Shown one piece after another: positions 1-6,256 of a stretch of 14,749 bases of DNA (the stretch's first letter is position 1; every line of letters begins with the position of its first letter). The translations under genes and the position numbers were made by a program. The stretch is from Spirochaetaceae bacterium (GTDB taxonomy: Bacteria; Spirochaetota; Spirochaetia; Treponematales; Breznakiellaceae). A model generated the notes under the pieces. That model was not told the origin of the DNA. It did no database searches and worked only from the letters and a program-made list of their open reading frames with translations. Location of the stretch: NCBI GenBank assembly GCA_031257075.1, contig JAIRPM010000117.1:1-14749 (forward strand), given 5' to 3'.

Positions 1-1
1 C

Positions 2-235
2 GCCGATGAGCCGTTTATCACAGCCGGAAGCGGACCCGTCCCCGGCAGGCTCATCATCCAAACCGGAGACGGCAAAGAACACCAAATTACCCTTGCCGCC
101 GAAAAGGTAAACGAAAAACATCCCGCCGCCGTTTCATCGCCCGCGTCCGCAGGCGCGTATGTCTACGCGCTGTCGGACTGGCTTGTAAATCAGTTATTCA
201 AGGATTGGAAGCAGATGGAGGATAAGTCAAACTGA
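2..235 (+). CDS. C-terminal end of an unidentified protein (possibly DUF4340-like), 5' truncated by window edge
   Basis: An open frame runs from the window edge to a TGA at 233-235 and gives 77 residues with no start inside the window. The visible part has a basic, beta-rich stretch (GRLIIQTGDGKEHQITL), a Pro/Ala/Ser linker, then an amphipathic helix-like end (YALSDWLVNQLFKDWKQM). This arrangement resembles the last repeat of DUF4340 proteins, which in spirochaetes often sit with ABC/gliding-type transporter genes, but the match is by eye and weak. Its stop shares one base with the next gene's ATG (TGATG), so the two are probably cotranscribed and translationally coupled. That it is coding is fairly secure; the family is a guess. 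Confidence 0.6.
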   Translation, partial: ADEPFITAGSGPVPGRLIIQTGDGKEHQITLAAEKVNEKHPAAVSSPASAGAYVYALSDWLVNQLFKDWKQMEDKSN

Positions 236-1062
236 TGAGCGGAATTGCAGGGGGCAGCCGGACAACTGACAACGCCGCCAACATTCCGGCGCTCAATTTT
301 CGGTATGTGCCGGCGGGTGGTTTTCAGCGGGACGATACTGCGGAAAATGTATCGGTCATCACGAAAGGGTACTGGCTTGGAGAGACTGCGGTAACGCAGG
401 AATTGTTTGAAGCGGTGATGGGAATCAATCCGAGTGCTTTCTGCAACGCCGCCAAGAGCCCGGTAGAGCGGGTAAGTTGGTATGACGCGATAGCGTTCTG
501 CAACAAACTGAGTTTGCTGGCGGGGAGGCAGCCTGTGTACAGTGTGGTCGGGGTAAGCGATTGGCCGGCGCTTGCCTACAGCGGCATACCTTCGTCAGGT
601 TTGAATGCGGACTGGGATGCAGTAGCAGCGGATATGACGAAGAACGGCTACCGTTTGCCGACTGAGATGGAATGGATGTGGGCGGCAATGGGGGCAGATG
701 CCGCAGTAGGCTGTGCCAAACCCTTTGCGGGCAGCAATGGAACCAACAGCATAGACGACTATGTGTGGTATGATATCAATTCTGGTAGTAAAACGCATGA
801 GGTTGGCAAAAAGGCCGCCAACGAGTTGAACCTGTACGACATGAGCGGGAATGTGTGGGAATGGGTTTGGGACTGGTATGATAGTTATCCGGCAGGGAAT
901 CAGACTGACTACACCGGCGCGGCTTCGGGCGCTTACCGGGTGCTGCGTGGCGGCAGTTGGTTTTTTTCGGAGGCATTTGCCAGTCTTGCGAACCGGCTCA
1001 ACGATCCTCCGACCTACCGACTCCACGACATTGGTTTCCGCTTGGTCCGCTCCTCTGAATGA
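235..1062 (+). CDS. FGE-sulfatase (SUMF1/C-type lectin fold) domain protein, candidate DGR target
   Basis: The 275 residues are almost entirely one formylglycine-generating-enzyme-like domain. Visible landmarks in order are FRYVPAGGF (~22-30), GYWLGETAVTQELFEAVMG (45-63), PVERVSWYDAIAFCNKLS (~76-93), GYRLPTEMEWMWAA (~138-151), NLYDMSGNVWEWVWDWY (~198-214), RVLRGGSW (235-242) and IGFRLVRS (266-273). The cysteine pair that binds copper in true FGE, which lies just after RGGS, is absent (the stretch reads FFSEAFASLANR), so sulfatase activation is unlikely and a ligand-binding lectin-fold role is more plausible. There is no signal peptide or lipobox. The start at 235 overlaps the previous stop and has GGAGG at 217-221, a rather long 13 nt upstream. 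It ends with a TGA-TAA tandem stop. Residues 243-266 look like a DGR variable region. Confidence 0.9.
   Translation: MSGIAGGSRTTDNAANIPALNFRYVPAGGFQRDDTAENVSVITKGYWLGETAVTQELFEAVMGINPSAFCNAAKSPVERVSWYDAIAFCNKLSLLAGRQPVYSVVGVSDWPALAYSGIPSSGLNADWDAVAADMTKNGYRLPTEMEWMWAAMGADAAVGCAKPFAGSNGTNSIDDYVWYDINSGSKTHEVGKKAANELNLYDMSGNVWEWVWDWYDSYPAGNQTDYTGAASGAYRVLRGGSWFFSEAFASLANRLNDPPTYRLHDIGFRLVRSSE
940..1062 (+). other. Putative DGR variable region (VR) at the 3' end of the FGE-like gene
   Basis: The segment encodes RVLRGGSW, then FFSEAF-ASLANR-LND-PPTYR-LHD, then IGFRLVRS. The non-constant codons are largely NNC/NNT (ttt ttt, ttt, ctc aac gat, tac, ctc cac gac), as expected if AAC/AAT codons in a template repeat had been copied with adenine-specific mutagenesis. 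The constant codons between them (cgg, cga, att ggt ttc cgc) would stay fixed. TvpA of Treponema denticola, a known DGR target, has the same fold and the same C-terminal placement. No template repeat, avd or reverse transcriptase gene is in the window, and ordinary FGE-domain proteins also vary here, so this is a hypothesis. Confidence 0.45.
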
Positions 1063-1170
1063 TAAAGAATTTGCCGCCGAAAAGCGTTATGAACAATTAG
1101 GGCTTCTTAGGGCTGAAGTTCTGACTGCTGTTGGTTGCCTTACAAGTCCAAAAATATACAATGCATATAC

Positions 1171-1259
1171 ACAAAACCCCGCCCTTACCGGGAGGGGTTT
1201 GTTGGGCGGATGAGTGCCGCCGCGCTGTTGTTTTACTTTGCAAAGGTAACAACGACCTT
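1171..1259 (-). repeat. Degraded copy A of lipoprotein 3' end plus terminator
   Basis: This stretch matches 6165-6256 in the same orientation. Over 1201-1259 versus 6198-6256, 54 of 59 positions agree and all five differences are transitions. Read on the minus strand, it encodes KVVVTFAK and a TAA at 1233-1235, against KVVVTFVK-TAA at the end of the large lipoprotein gene, followed by a related hairpin. Upstream on the minus strand (above 1260) the similarity stops abruptly, so only the last eight codons remain. It is best read as the scar of a lost or rearranged paralogue. It occupies the gap between the FGE-like gene and gatC. Confidence 0.75.
1172..1201 (-). terminator. Degenerate terminator-like hairpin
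   Basis: The left arm is CAAAACCCCGCCC (1172-1184), the loop is 1185-1189, and the right arm is GGGAGGGGTTTG (1190-1201). The stem has one internal mismatch and one bulged A, compared with the intact version at 6164-6200. It might still act as a weak terminator for the upstream FGE-like gene in the plus direction, because the right arm ends in TTT. Confidence 0.4.
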
Positions 1260-1285
1260 CTCTATCAGAATCAGCGGGCGGTATG

Positions 1286-1314
1286 TAGACGCAAGCGGCA
1301 AAGAAAAGCATACT
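1286..1314 (+). promoter_or_regulatory. Putative sigma-70 promoter of gatC (leaderless arrangement)
   Basis: TAGACG (1286-1291, 4/6 to TTGACA) and CATACT (1309-1314) are separated by 17 nt. The -10 box ends 6 nt before the ATG at 1321, so the predicted transcript would start at or next to the start codon. No Shine-Dalgarno is visible before that ATG. Confidence 0.35.
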
Positions 1315-1320
1315 GAAATC

Positions 1321-1641
1321 ATGGAAAACAGACAGAGTCCTACTATGGACGATTTGCGGATAACAGCAAATCTTGCGCGGCTTACTTTGAGCGAAGATGA
1401 ATTGCGCGGCTCGTTAAAATCTTTTAGCGATATGGTATCGTATTTTGCCGCGATGGAAGATGCGGAAGCCGATAGCGAATCTTTTGGTAGGCCTCTTGCC
1501 GAAGCGAGGGAATCCCGGTTTATGGTCGATTCAAAACATTTCCGTCCTGACCAAACTCAGGCAGATACTGCTCCAGACGCGCTGCTCGCGCTTGCCCCCG
1601 AACGCGACGGGCGTTTTTTTGTCATACCAAATGTTCTTTAA
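1321..1641 (+). CDS. gatC: Asp-tRNA(Asn)/Glu-tRNA(Gln) amidotransferase subunit C
   Basis: GatC is the small subunit of the GatCAB amidotransferase, which converts Glu-tRNA(Gln) (and in many bacteria Asp-tRNA(Asn)) to the amidated form; it wraps around and stabilises GatA. The 106 residues show the usual pattern: DLRITANLARLTLSEDEL (9-26) as the N-terminal helix, FSDMVSYFAAMEDAEAD after it, a 'RPLAEARESRF' linker and the C-terminal FFVIPNVL. The frame stays open upstream to 1135, but that extension translates the repeat scar and is not GatC-like, so I start at 1321; ATG 1345 is the alternative and fits the family N-terminus about as well. gatA and gatB are not adjacent; the next gene, 42 nt on, is an HD hydrolase. 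Confidence 0.9.
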   Translation: MENRQSPTMDDLRITANLARLTLSEDELRGSLKSFSDMVSYFAAMEDAEADSESFGRPLAEARESRFMVDSKHFRPDQTQADTAPDALLALAPERDGRFFVIPNVL

Positions 1642-1683
1642 CAGCCCAAGGGAAATAGGCCGCCATTACAAAAAACCGTTACT

Positions 1684-2919
1684 ATGTCAAAAGTTATAGA
1701 CCGCCTTCTTTCAGGATTTACCGAGCCGCGCCGTGATATGCTCTGGGGGCATATTTACTTAACGCCCGAACTGGACGCAATAAGCCAAAGCGAACCTTTT
1801 ATGAAATTGCACCGTATCCTCCAACTGGGGCCGGCGTACCTTTGCTATCCCGGCGCGTCCCATACCCGTGCCGCCCATTCTTTCGGCGTTTATCATCTTA
1901 CGCGGCGTATTCTCCTCCATCTGGCCGAAGAAGGTGCCGATTCTTTTTTAAGCGAGGAAGGCGTTATGGCAATGCTTTGCGCCGCCCTCCTCCACGATGC
2001 GGGGCATTTTCCCTATGCGCATTCCCTCAAAGAACTCCCTCTTGCTGAGCATGAAACACTTTCTGCTCGCCTTGTTCAAAAGGAACCACTGAAATCCCTT
2101 ATTGGGAAAACCGGCGCAGACCCGGTGTTTACGGCGGCGATTATTGATATTCAAAATGAATACGGGCAGACAGATGAAGGAAACGAACTTGCCTTTTACC
2201 GGAAAATTCTTTCTGGGGCGCTTGACCCCGATAAACTCGATTACCTTAACCGCGATGCCCGTTGCTGCGGCGTGCCTTATGGCGCTCAAGATGTTGATTA
2301 TGTTATCAGTATGCTTCATCCTCATAAAACCGAAGGCATTCAAATTGATTCGCGGGGAATTCCGAGCGTAGAAAGTATCCTTTTTTCAAAGTATTTGATG
2401 TATCGCAGTGTTTACTGGCATCATCGCGTCCGGTGTGCGACCGCTATGGTAAAAAAAGCGGTGTACCTTGGGCTGCGTGATGGTGTTTTTGCCTGTGAAA
2501 ATTTGTATGGCCTTGACGATGCCGGGCTTTTTGCGCTCCTTGCGCCGGATAAACATCCCGCTTTTGCGCTTGCCCAAAAAGCGCGTGAAGGCCGTCTTTT
2601 TCAACTGCCGCGTGGCAACATCCAGTCGGAAGCCCGCTTTTCGGCCGCACGGCATGGCGCTTGTGTAAACATAGAACAGCGTGCCGAAGAAGAGGCCCGG
2701 ATAGCGGCGCTGTATTCGCAGCAAACAGGCCGGAAAATCGGTGAATTGCAGGTTGTTATTGATATTCCTGAAGAAGTGATTTTTGAAACCGGTCTCCATG
2801 TCATTGACGAAAACTGTAGTTTTAATAACAGTTCCAGTGTTTTTAGAGACAGCATAACATCTTCCTTTGCCGGCTCTTTGCGTATGGTCAGGGTGTATAT
2901 AGAAGATTTTGCGTCATAA
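1684..2919 (+). CDS. HD-domain phosphohydrolase, dNTPase/SAMHD1-like (COG1078 type)
   Basis: The 411-residue protein carries the HD metal site in the SAMHD1/dGTPase arrangement: R62-x-x-H65-S (HTRAAHSFGVYHL), H104-D105 in LLHDAGHFPYAHS, and DPDKLDYLNRD (181-191) supplying the distal Asp. The N-terminal stretch with IYLTPELDAISQSEPFMKLHRILQLGPAYLCYPGASHTR is typical of COG1078 hydrolases. Family members hydrolyse dNTPs or other nucleotides in the cytoplasm; the substrate cannot be told from sequence. It follows gatC by 42 nt on the same strand and is probably cotranscribed. No good Shine-Dalgarno precedes ATG 1684 (AAGGGA lies ~30 nt away). The gene ends 19 nt before the convergent HExxH gene. 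Confidence 0.85.
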   Translation: MSKVIDRLLSGFTEPRRDMLWGHIYLTPELDAISQSEPFMKLHRILQLGPAYLCYPGASHTRAAHSFGVYHLTRRILLHLAEEGADSFLSEEGVMAMLCAALLHDAGHFPYAHSLKELPLAEHETLSARLVQKEPLKSLIGKTGADPVFTAAIIDIQNEYGQTDEGNELAFYRKILSGALDPDKLDYLNRDARCCGVPYGAQDVDYVISMLHPHKTEGIQIDSRGIPSVESILFSKYLMYRSVYWHHRVRCATAMVKKAVYLGLRDGVFACENLYGLDDAGLFALLAPDKHPAFALAQKAREGRLFQLPRGNIQSEARFSAARHGACVNIEQRAEEEARIAALYSQQTGRKIGELQVVIDIPEEVIFETGLHVIDENCSFNNSSSVFRDSITSSFAGSLRMVRVYIEDFAS

Positions 2920-2938
2920 AAACGCGCCGCCGCCGGTT

Positions 2939-4624
2939 TTACAACCCGCGAACACGCCAAACACGGCCGCAGTCAAGGCCCCAGCGTCCGCGAGCATAAT
3001 CCGAAAAGGCGCGGGCTTCGGCATCGAAAGATTGGGCAAGGGCAGGCCAAACACCGGCGGCATCTTTGGCCGGCAAAACAGTCCGCCGCCAATCGCTTGC
3101 CTCGATGCGCTCGGCTATCGTTTTGCCGAAGTACTCGGCGGCCGCGCCGGCGCTTTGCTGCATAACATACGCCATAAATTCATTTACAAGCAAATAGGTA
3201 TCGTTTATATCATACTGCTGATAATCAAAATACGAAACGATAAAACGTTTTGCGGTACGGTTCAAGTTGTTCCACCGTTCCGCAGTAAAGGCGCGGAAAT
3301 TTTCATCAATAAAATAGATACCGTGAAAACCCTCATGCGCCATAAACATAAGCCTCAAATAGTCATTTGATTCACGGCTTATTGAAATGACCGCGCCCTC
3401 GCCTTCGCTGTATGTGCCATCTGCCAATTGCCGGATAATACCGTTGGCAAGAAGAATTTCCCGTAGTTCCTGTTCTTCGCGGGTAATAGGAAAATGCAAT
3501 TGGCCTGCCAAATTGTAAAATGCTGTAAGTGTTTGCGTATTGTAATCATGCGCATTCCAGCCATGCATAGACGCAAGTTCCGCATCGCTTGTGAGTTTGC
3601 CGCGGTAGCCTTTTTTTTCGGCAAAAAACGCAAGCCGTTTGAATATACGGTCTTGTATTTCGTAGGATGCTGTATCAAAGATGAGTATACTGGGGAAACT
3701 TTCCCAGCGGAACACTTCATAACGTTCATCACGCCATGAAACCTGTGGAAAAGTGAGTACAAAGTACGGGTCGGCGGTACGGGGTTCGTGTGGGAAAGAG
3801 GGTGTATTTGAAGCAAGCACGACAAGGCCCTGCGTGTCTCCCGAAAAGCGCACCGGATACGGATTAGCGCCAATAATAGCGGACGGCAGCGTAAGCCGGA
3901 GAGGCGTGTAGGGCGCAGCAAAGTACGAAAAAGCGCGTGTGTTGCAGTCAATAACAGAACCGTTTGCCGCGCCTTCGGCAACAACTTGAACGCGGCCTTC
4001 AAAGTGGTGAGCGTCCGGGACTGATATGAGGTAGGAGCCTATGCCGTCTACAGATTCGTACTTTACGAAAGGTGTAATTTCGATACCGCTGCCGGCCTCA
4101 CCGGCGGGAAAGCGGGAAAACCCATACGCCAGTGGTGTTACCGCCATTGAATCGATGCGTATTTCCCAATCAGTTTTTTTTTCGCCGTTTATCTTTATGT
4201 GTATCTTTTCGATATATTTTTCTTTGAGCGGAATTTTATAGCGCAGCACCGGAGGGGCTTCTTCTATATTCATAAAAGCAAGCGACAACGGCAAAAGCCA
4301 TAGGGGGCCTTCACCGGCTTTTACAATAAGGGTTGCCGCGCCGGATTCCGTTGCTGCCGGCTTTGACACATTCAACGCATACTGAATGTCAAGCGCCGAA
4401 TTTTCCGGTACCGGAATCTGTGTATCAAGCGAATAAACATATTCGGCATTTTTATTCAGTGAAAAAATACCGCTCACTGCTTTTTTGGAACGAACCGAAA
4501 GGGGAACAAGGTTTCCGTTTACGGTAAATGGAATTTCCGCGCTAATGTGAAACGCGCATGCCTGCGCTGTAAGCGCGCACATAACGGCGCAGGCCGCCGC
4601 GCAAAAATTCCGCATGGCTTTCAT
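2939..4624 (-). CDS. Exported HExxH (gluzincin-like) putative metallopeptidase, family not recognised
   Basis: The 561-residue protein begins with a Sec signal peptide: K2/R5, a hydrophobic core at ~8-21 and a likely cleavage after ACA at 24. Residues ~25-300 look beta-rich and match nothing I know. The C-terminal half has a zinc-peptidase-like signature: LMFMAHEGFHGIYF with H430-E431-x-x-H434, then LLVNEFMAYVMQQ with E482 as a plausible third ligand about 48 residues later (gluzincin layout). It is probably a periplasmic or surface zinc hydrolase; the peptidase function is inferred only from these motifs. Its ATG overlaps the deoD stop (ATGA, 4 bp), so it is translationally coupled as the last gene of the cooC-like/deoD operon. 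M4 is an alternative start. Confidence 0.75.
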   Translation of the reverse strand: MKAMRNFCAAACAVMCALTAQACAFHISAEIPFTVNGNLVPLSVRSKKAVSGIFSLNKNAEYVYSLDTQIPVPENSALDIQYALNVSKPAATESGAATLIVKAGEGPLWLLPLSLAFMNIEEAPPVLRYKIPLKEKYIEKIHIKINGEKKTDWEIRIDSMAVTPLAYGFSRFPAGEAGSGIEITPFVKYESVDGIGSYLISVPDAHHFEGRVQVVAEGAANGSVIDCNTRAFSYFAAPYTPLRLTLPSAIIGANPYPVRFSGDTQGLVVLASNTPSFPHEPRTADPYFVLTFPQVSWRDERYEVFRWESFPSILIFDTASYEIQDRIFKRLAFFAEKKGYRGKLTSDAELASMHGWNAHDYNTQTLTAFYNLAGQLHFPITREEQELREILLANGIIRQLADGTYSEGEGAVISISRESNDYLRLMFMAHEGFHGIYFIDENFRAFTAERWNNLNRTAKRFIVSYFDYQQYDINDTYLLVNEFMAYVMQQSAGAAAEYFGKTIAERIEASDWRRTVLPAKDAAGVWPALAQSFDAEARAFSDYARGRWGLDCGRVWRVRGL

Positions 4625-5322
4625 ACCAAGGTCTCAAGCGCGACATTCATCATATTTTTGAATGTCGTTTCACGCTCTTCGCTGGATGTCGCTTCGCCTG
4701 TAACAAGGCTGTCGCTTATTGTGAGTATTGCGAGCGCTTCGCGCCCGTATTTAGCGGCAAGCGTGTACAATTCCGCTGTTTCCATTTCTACGGCAAGCAC
4801 ACCGTAACGCGCCCACAATTTCCAACTGTCCGGCGGGTCAGTGTAAAACATATCACTGGTAAAAACAGGCCCGGCATGCGGCGTAATGCCCAGCGCTTCG
4901 GCCTTGTGAAAAGCCTTGTGCAAAAGCCCGAAAGCGGCGGCCGGCGCAAAACTTTTGCCGCCAAAACGGTGCCGGTTTGCTCCCGAATCGGTACAAGCGC
5001 TCGATGCCAGCACCAATTCGCGTATTTTGACATGTTCCTGTATCGCGCCTGCGGTGCCTATGCGTATCGCTTTTTGGACACCGTAATCGTTGAACAGTTC
5101 GTTCACATAGATTGATACGGACGGAATACCCATCCCCGTTCCCTGCACGGAAACACGTTTACCGTTGTAGATACCGGTAAATCCAAGCATGTTTCGCACG
5201 GTATTATAGCAGAACGCATCCTGCAAAAAGTTGTCAGCGATAAATTTTGCGCGCAACGGGTCGCCGGGCAGCAACACGAATGGGGCAATATCTTCTTTTT
5301 TGGCTGCAATATGTATTGACAT
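4621..5322 (-). CDS. deoD: Purine nucleoside phosphorylase, DeoD type
   Basis: The enzyme cleaves purine (deoxy)ribonucleosides with phosphate to the free base and (deoxy)ribose 1-phosphate in purine salvage; the E. coli-type enzyme is a hexamer. The 233 residues align along the whole family: LLPGDPLRAKFIADNF (17-32, phosphate-binding G20/R24), NTVRNMLGFTG (40-50), GTGMGIPSVSIYVNEL, RIGTAGA, ACTDSGANRHRF, SDMFYT, VEMETAELY (178-186), and TISDSLVTGE with catalytic D204 and R217 in EERETTF. Length is close to the E. coli enzyme (~239). A strong Shine-Dalgarno AGGGAG (5328-5333) overlaps the stop of the cooC-like gene. It is the middle gene of the operon. Confidence 0.95.
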   Translation of the reverse strand: MSIHIAAKKEDIAPFVLLPGDPLRAKFIADNFLQDAFCYNTVRNMLGFTGIYNGKRVSVQGTGMGIPSVSIYVNELFNDYGVQKAIRIGTAGAIQEHVKIRELVLASSACTDSGANRHRFGGKSFAPAAAFGLLHKAFHKAEALGITPHAGPVFTSDMFYTDPPDSWKLWARYGVLAVEMETAELYTLAAKYGREALAILTISDSLVTGEATSSEERETTFKNMMNVALETLV

Positions 5323-5327
5323 AAAAA

Positions 5328-5333
5328 CTCCCT
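5328..5333 (-). promoter_or_regulatory. Ribosome binding site of deoD
   Basis: AGGGAG read on the minus strand lies 5 nt before the deoD ATG and overlaps the TAG stop (5332-5334) of the upstream cooC-like gene. This suggests coupled translation of the two. Confidence 0.8.
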
Positions 5334-6096
5334 ATAAATTCAATTTGTTAATAATACCGGCAAGAGCTGTTTTCAGTTTGGAATCTGCCGGCAGCGTTAC
5401 CAGCGGTTTACCCGCCGCATCGTATTGATATACCAAATCGTCCTGGGGCAAAAATCCGATGAGGTCAAGTTCCTGATTTTTTATTTCTTCAAGTATGCCC
5501 GCGTCAAGTTCCGGCCCTGGAACACGGTTTACGATAAGCAATGTTTTTTCTACTTTGAGGTCGAGTTCTTTTATCATTGCGGCTATACGCCCGACAGCCT
5601 GTATACTGCGGCGTGAACAATCGCTTACCAAAAGAATCAATTTAACCGGCGGCAAAATCCCGCGGCTTATGTGTTCCAGTCCTGCTTCGTTATCAACCAC
5701 AAGATAATTGTAATTTTGGTAGTACTTGTTAACCTGGTCGCGGAGGAGGTCATTTACATAGCAATAACAGCCTTTGCCCTGAGTGCGTCCCATTACAAGG
5801 AGGTCATAGCCGTCTTCTTCAATGAGGGCATCCGAAAATTTCCAAGCGGCGTATTCGGGTTTGCTCATGTGGATAGGAATAGCGTCGGTAATTTCCGCTT
5901 TGGCTATTTCCTCACGAATATCGCCAAGCGTGAGTTCCAAATCAACGCCCAGCACTTCGTTTAAGTTTGAATTAGGGTCGGCATCCACAGCAAGCACGGG
6001 TGTTTTGCCCGCGTTTACCAGATAATCAATAAAAAGCCCGCAAGTTGTTGTCTTTCCGACACCGCCCTTGCCGGCAAAAGCGACAGAATAAACCAT
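5332..6096 (-). CDS. CooC/AcsF-like nickel-insertion ATPase (MinD/SIMIBI family)
   Basis: The 254-residue cytoplasmic P-loop ATPase is of the deviant Walker A type: AGKGGVGKTT (8-17), VDADPNSNLNEVLG (37-50) and a VVDNEAGLEH segment (133-142). GKGCYCYVN (108-115) gives C110-x-C112, the CxC metal/dimer motif of CooC and AcsF, which use ATP to deliver nickel to carbon monoxide dehydrogenase or acetyl-CoA synthase. The CxC separates it from MinD/ParA. It is the first gene of an operon with deoD and an HExxH protein, with no CODH gene in the window, so the client enzyme is unknown. There is no Shine-Dalgarno before the ATG at 6096; a TATACT box ends 6 nt upstream, which suits a leaderless start. 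Confidence 0.85.
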   Translation of the reverse strand: MVYSVAFAGKGGVGKTTTCGLFIDYLVNAGKTPVLAVDADPNSNLNEVLGVDLELTLGDIREEIAKAEITDAIPIHMSKPEYAAWKFSDALIEEDGYDLLVMGRTQGKGCYCYVNDLLRDQVNKYYQNYNYLVVDNEAGLEHISRGILPPVKLILLVSDCSRRSIQAVGRIAAMIKELDLKVEKTLLIVNRVPGPELDAGILEEIKNQELDLIGFLPQDDLVYQYDAAGKPLVTLPADSKLKTALAGIINKLNL

Positions 6097-6102
6097 AATG
6101 GC

Positions 6103-6108
6103 AGTATA
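6103..6108 (-). promoter_or_regulatory. Putative -10 box of the cooC-like operon
   Basis: TATACT read on the minus strand is followed by 6 nt and then the ATG. The -35 is poor (TAGCCT 18 nt upstream). If real, transcription would start about at the start codon. It lies between the lipoprotein terminator (6164-6200) and the cooC-like gene, where a new promoter is needed. Confidence 0.35.
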
Positions 6109-6163
6109 CCGCAGTGCCTGCGGAAAAGGCTAGGGTAGTACGCAAAAGGACGCATAACTCCAC

Positions 6164-6200
6164 AACAAAAACCCCACCCGGCAAGGGCGGGGTTTTTGTT
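6164..6200 (-). terminator. Rho-independent terminator of the lipoprotein gene
   Basis: 16-nt arms (6164-6179 and 6185-6200) enclose a 5-nt loop. The stem is GC-rich at the loop with an A/T outer part, so the minus-strand RNA hairpin ends in a U-rich arm. One position pairs as G-U only in the minus-strand RNA (A-C mismatch in the plus direction), which indicates that the lipoprotein gene, ending at 6230, is the one served. Confidence 0.85.
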
Positions 6201-6256
6201 GGGCGGATGAGTGCCGCCGCGTTGTTATTTTACTTTACAAAGGTGACAACGACTTT
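6165..6256 (-). repeat. Copy B of the lipoprotein 3'-end/terminator repeat
   Basis: This is the intact counterpart of 1171-1259, holding the last codons (KVVVTFVK, stop), 29 nt of 3' UTR and the terminator hairpin. Both copies have the same orientation and lie about 5.0 kb apart. Confidence 0.75.

Noticed and set aside
1135..1320. N-terminal 62-residue extension of gatC
   Set aside because: It reads through the repeat scar and hairpin, has no GatC similarity, and lies upstream of a plausible promoter.
2917..2941. Possible bidirectional terminator between the convergent HD and HExxH genes
   Set aside because: Only a 5-bp AAAAC/GTTTT stem with a 12-nt GC-rich loop is present; too weak to call.
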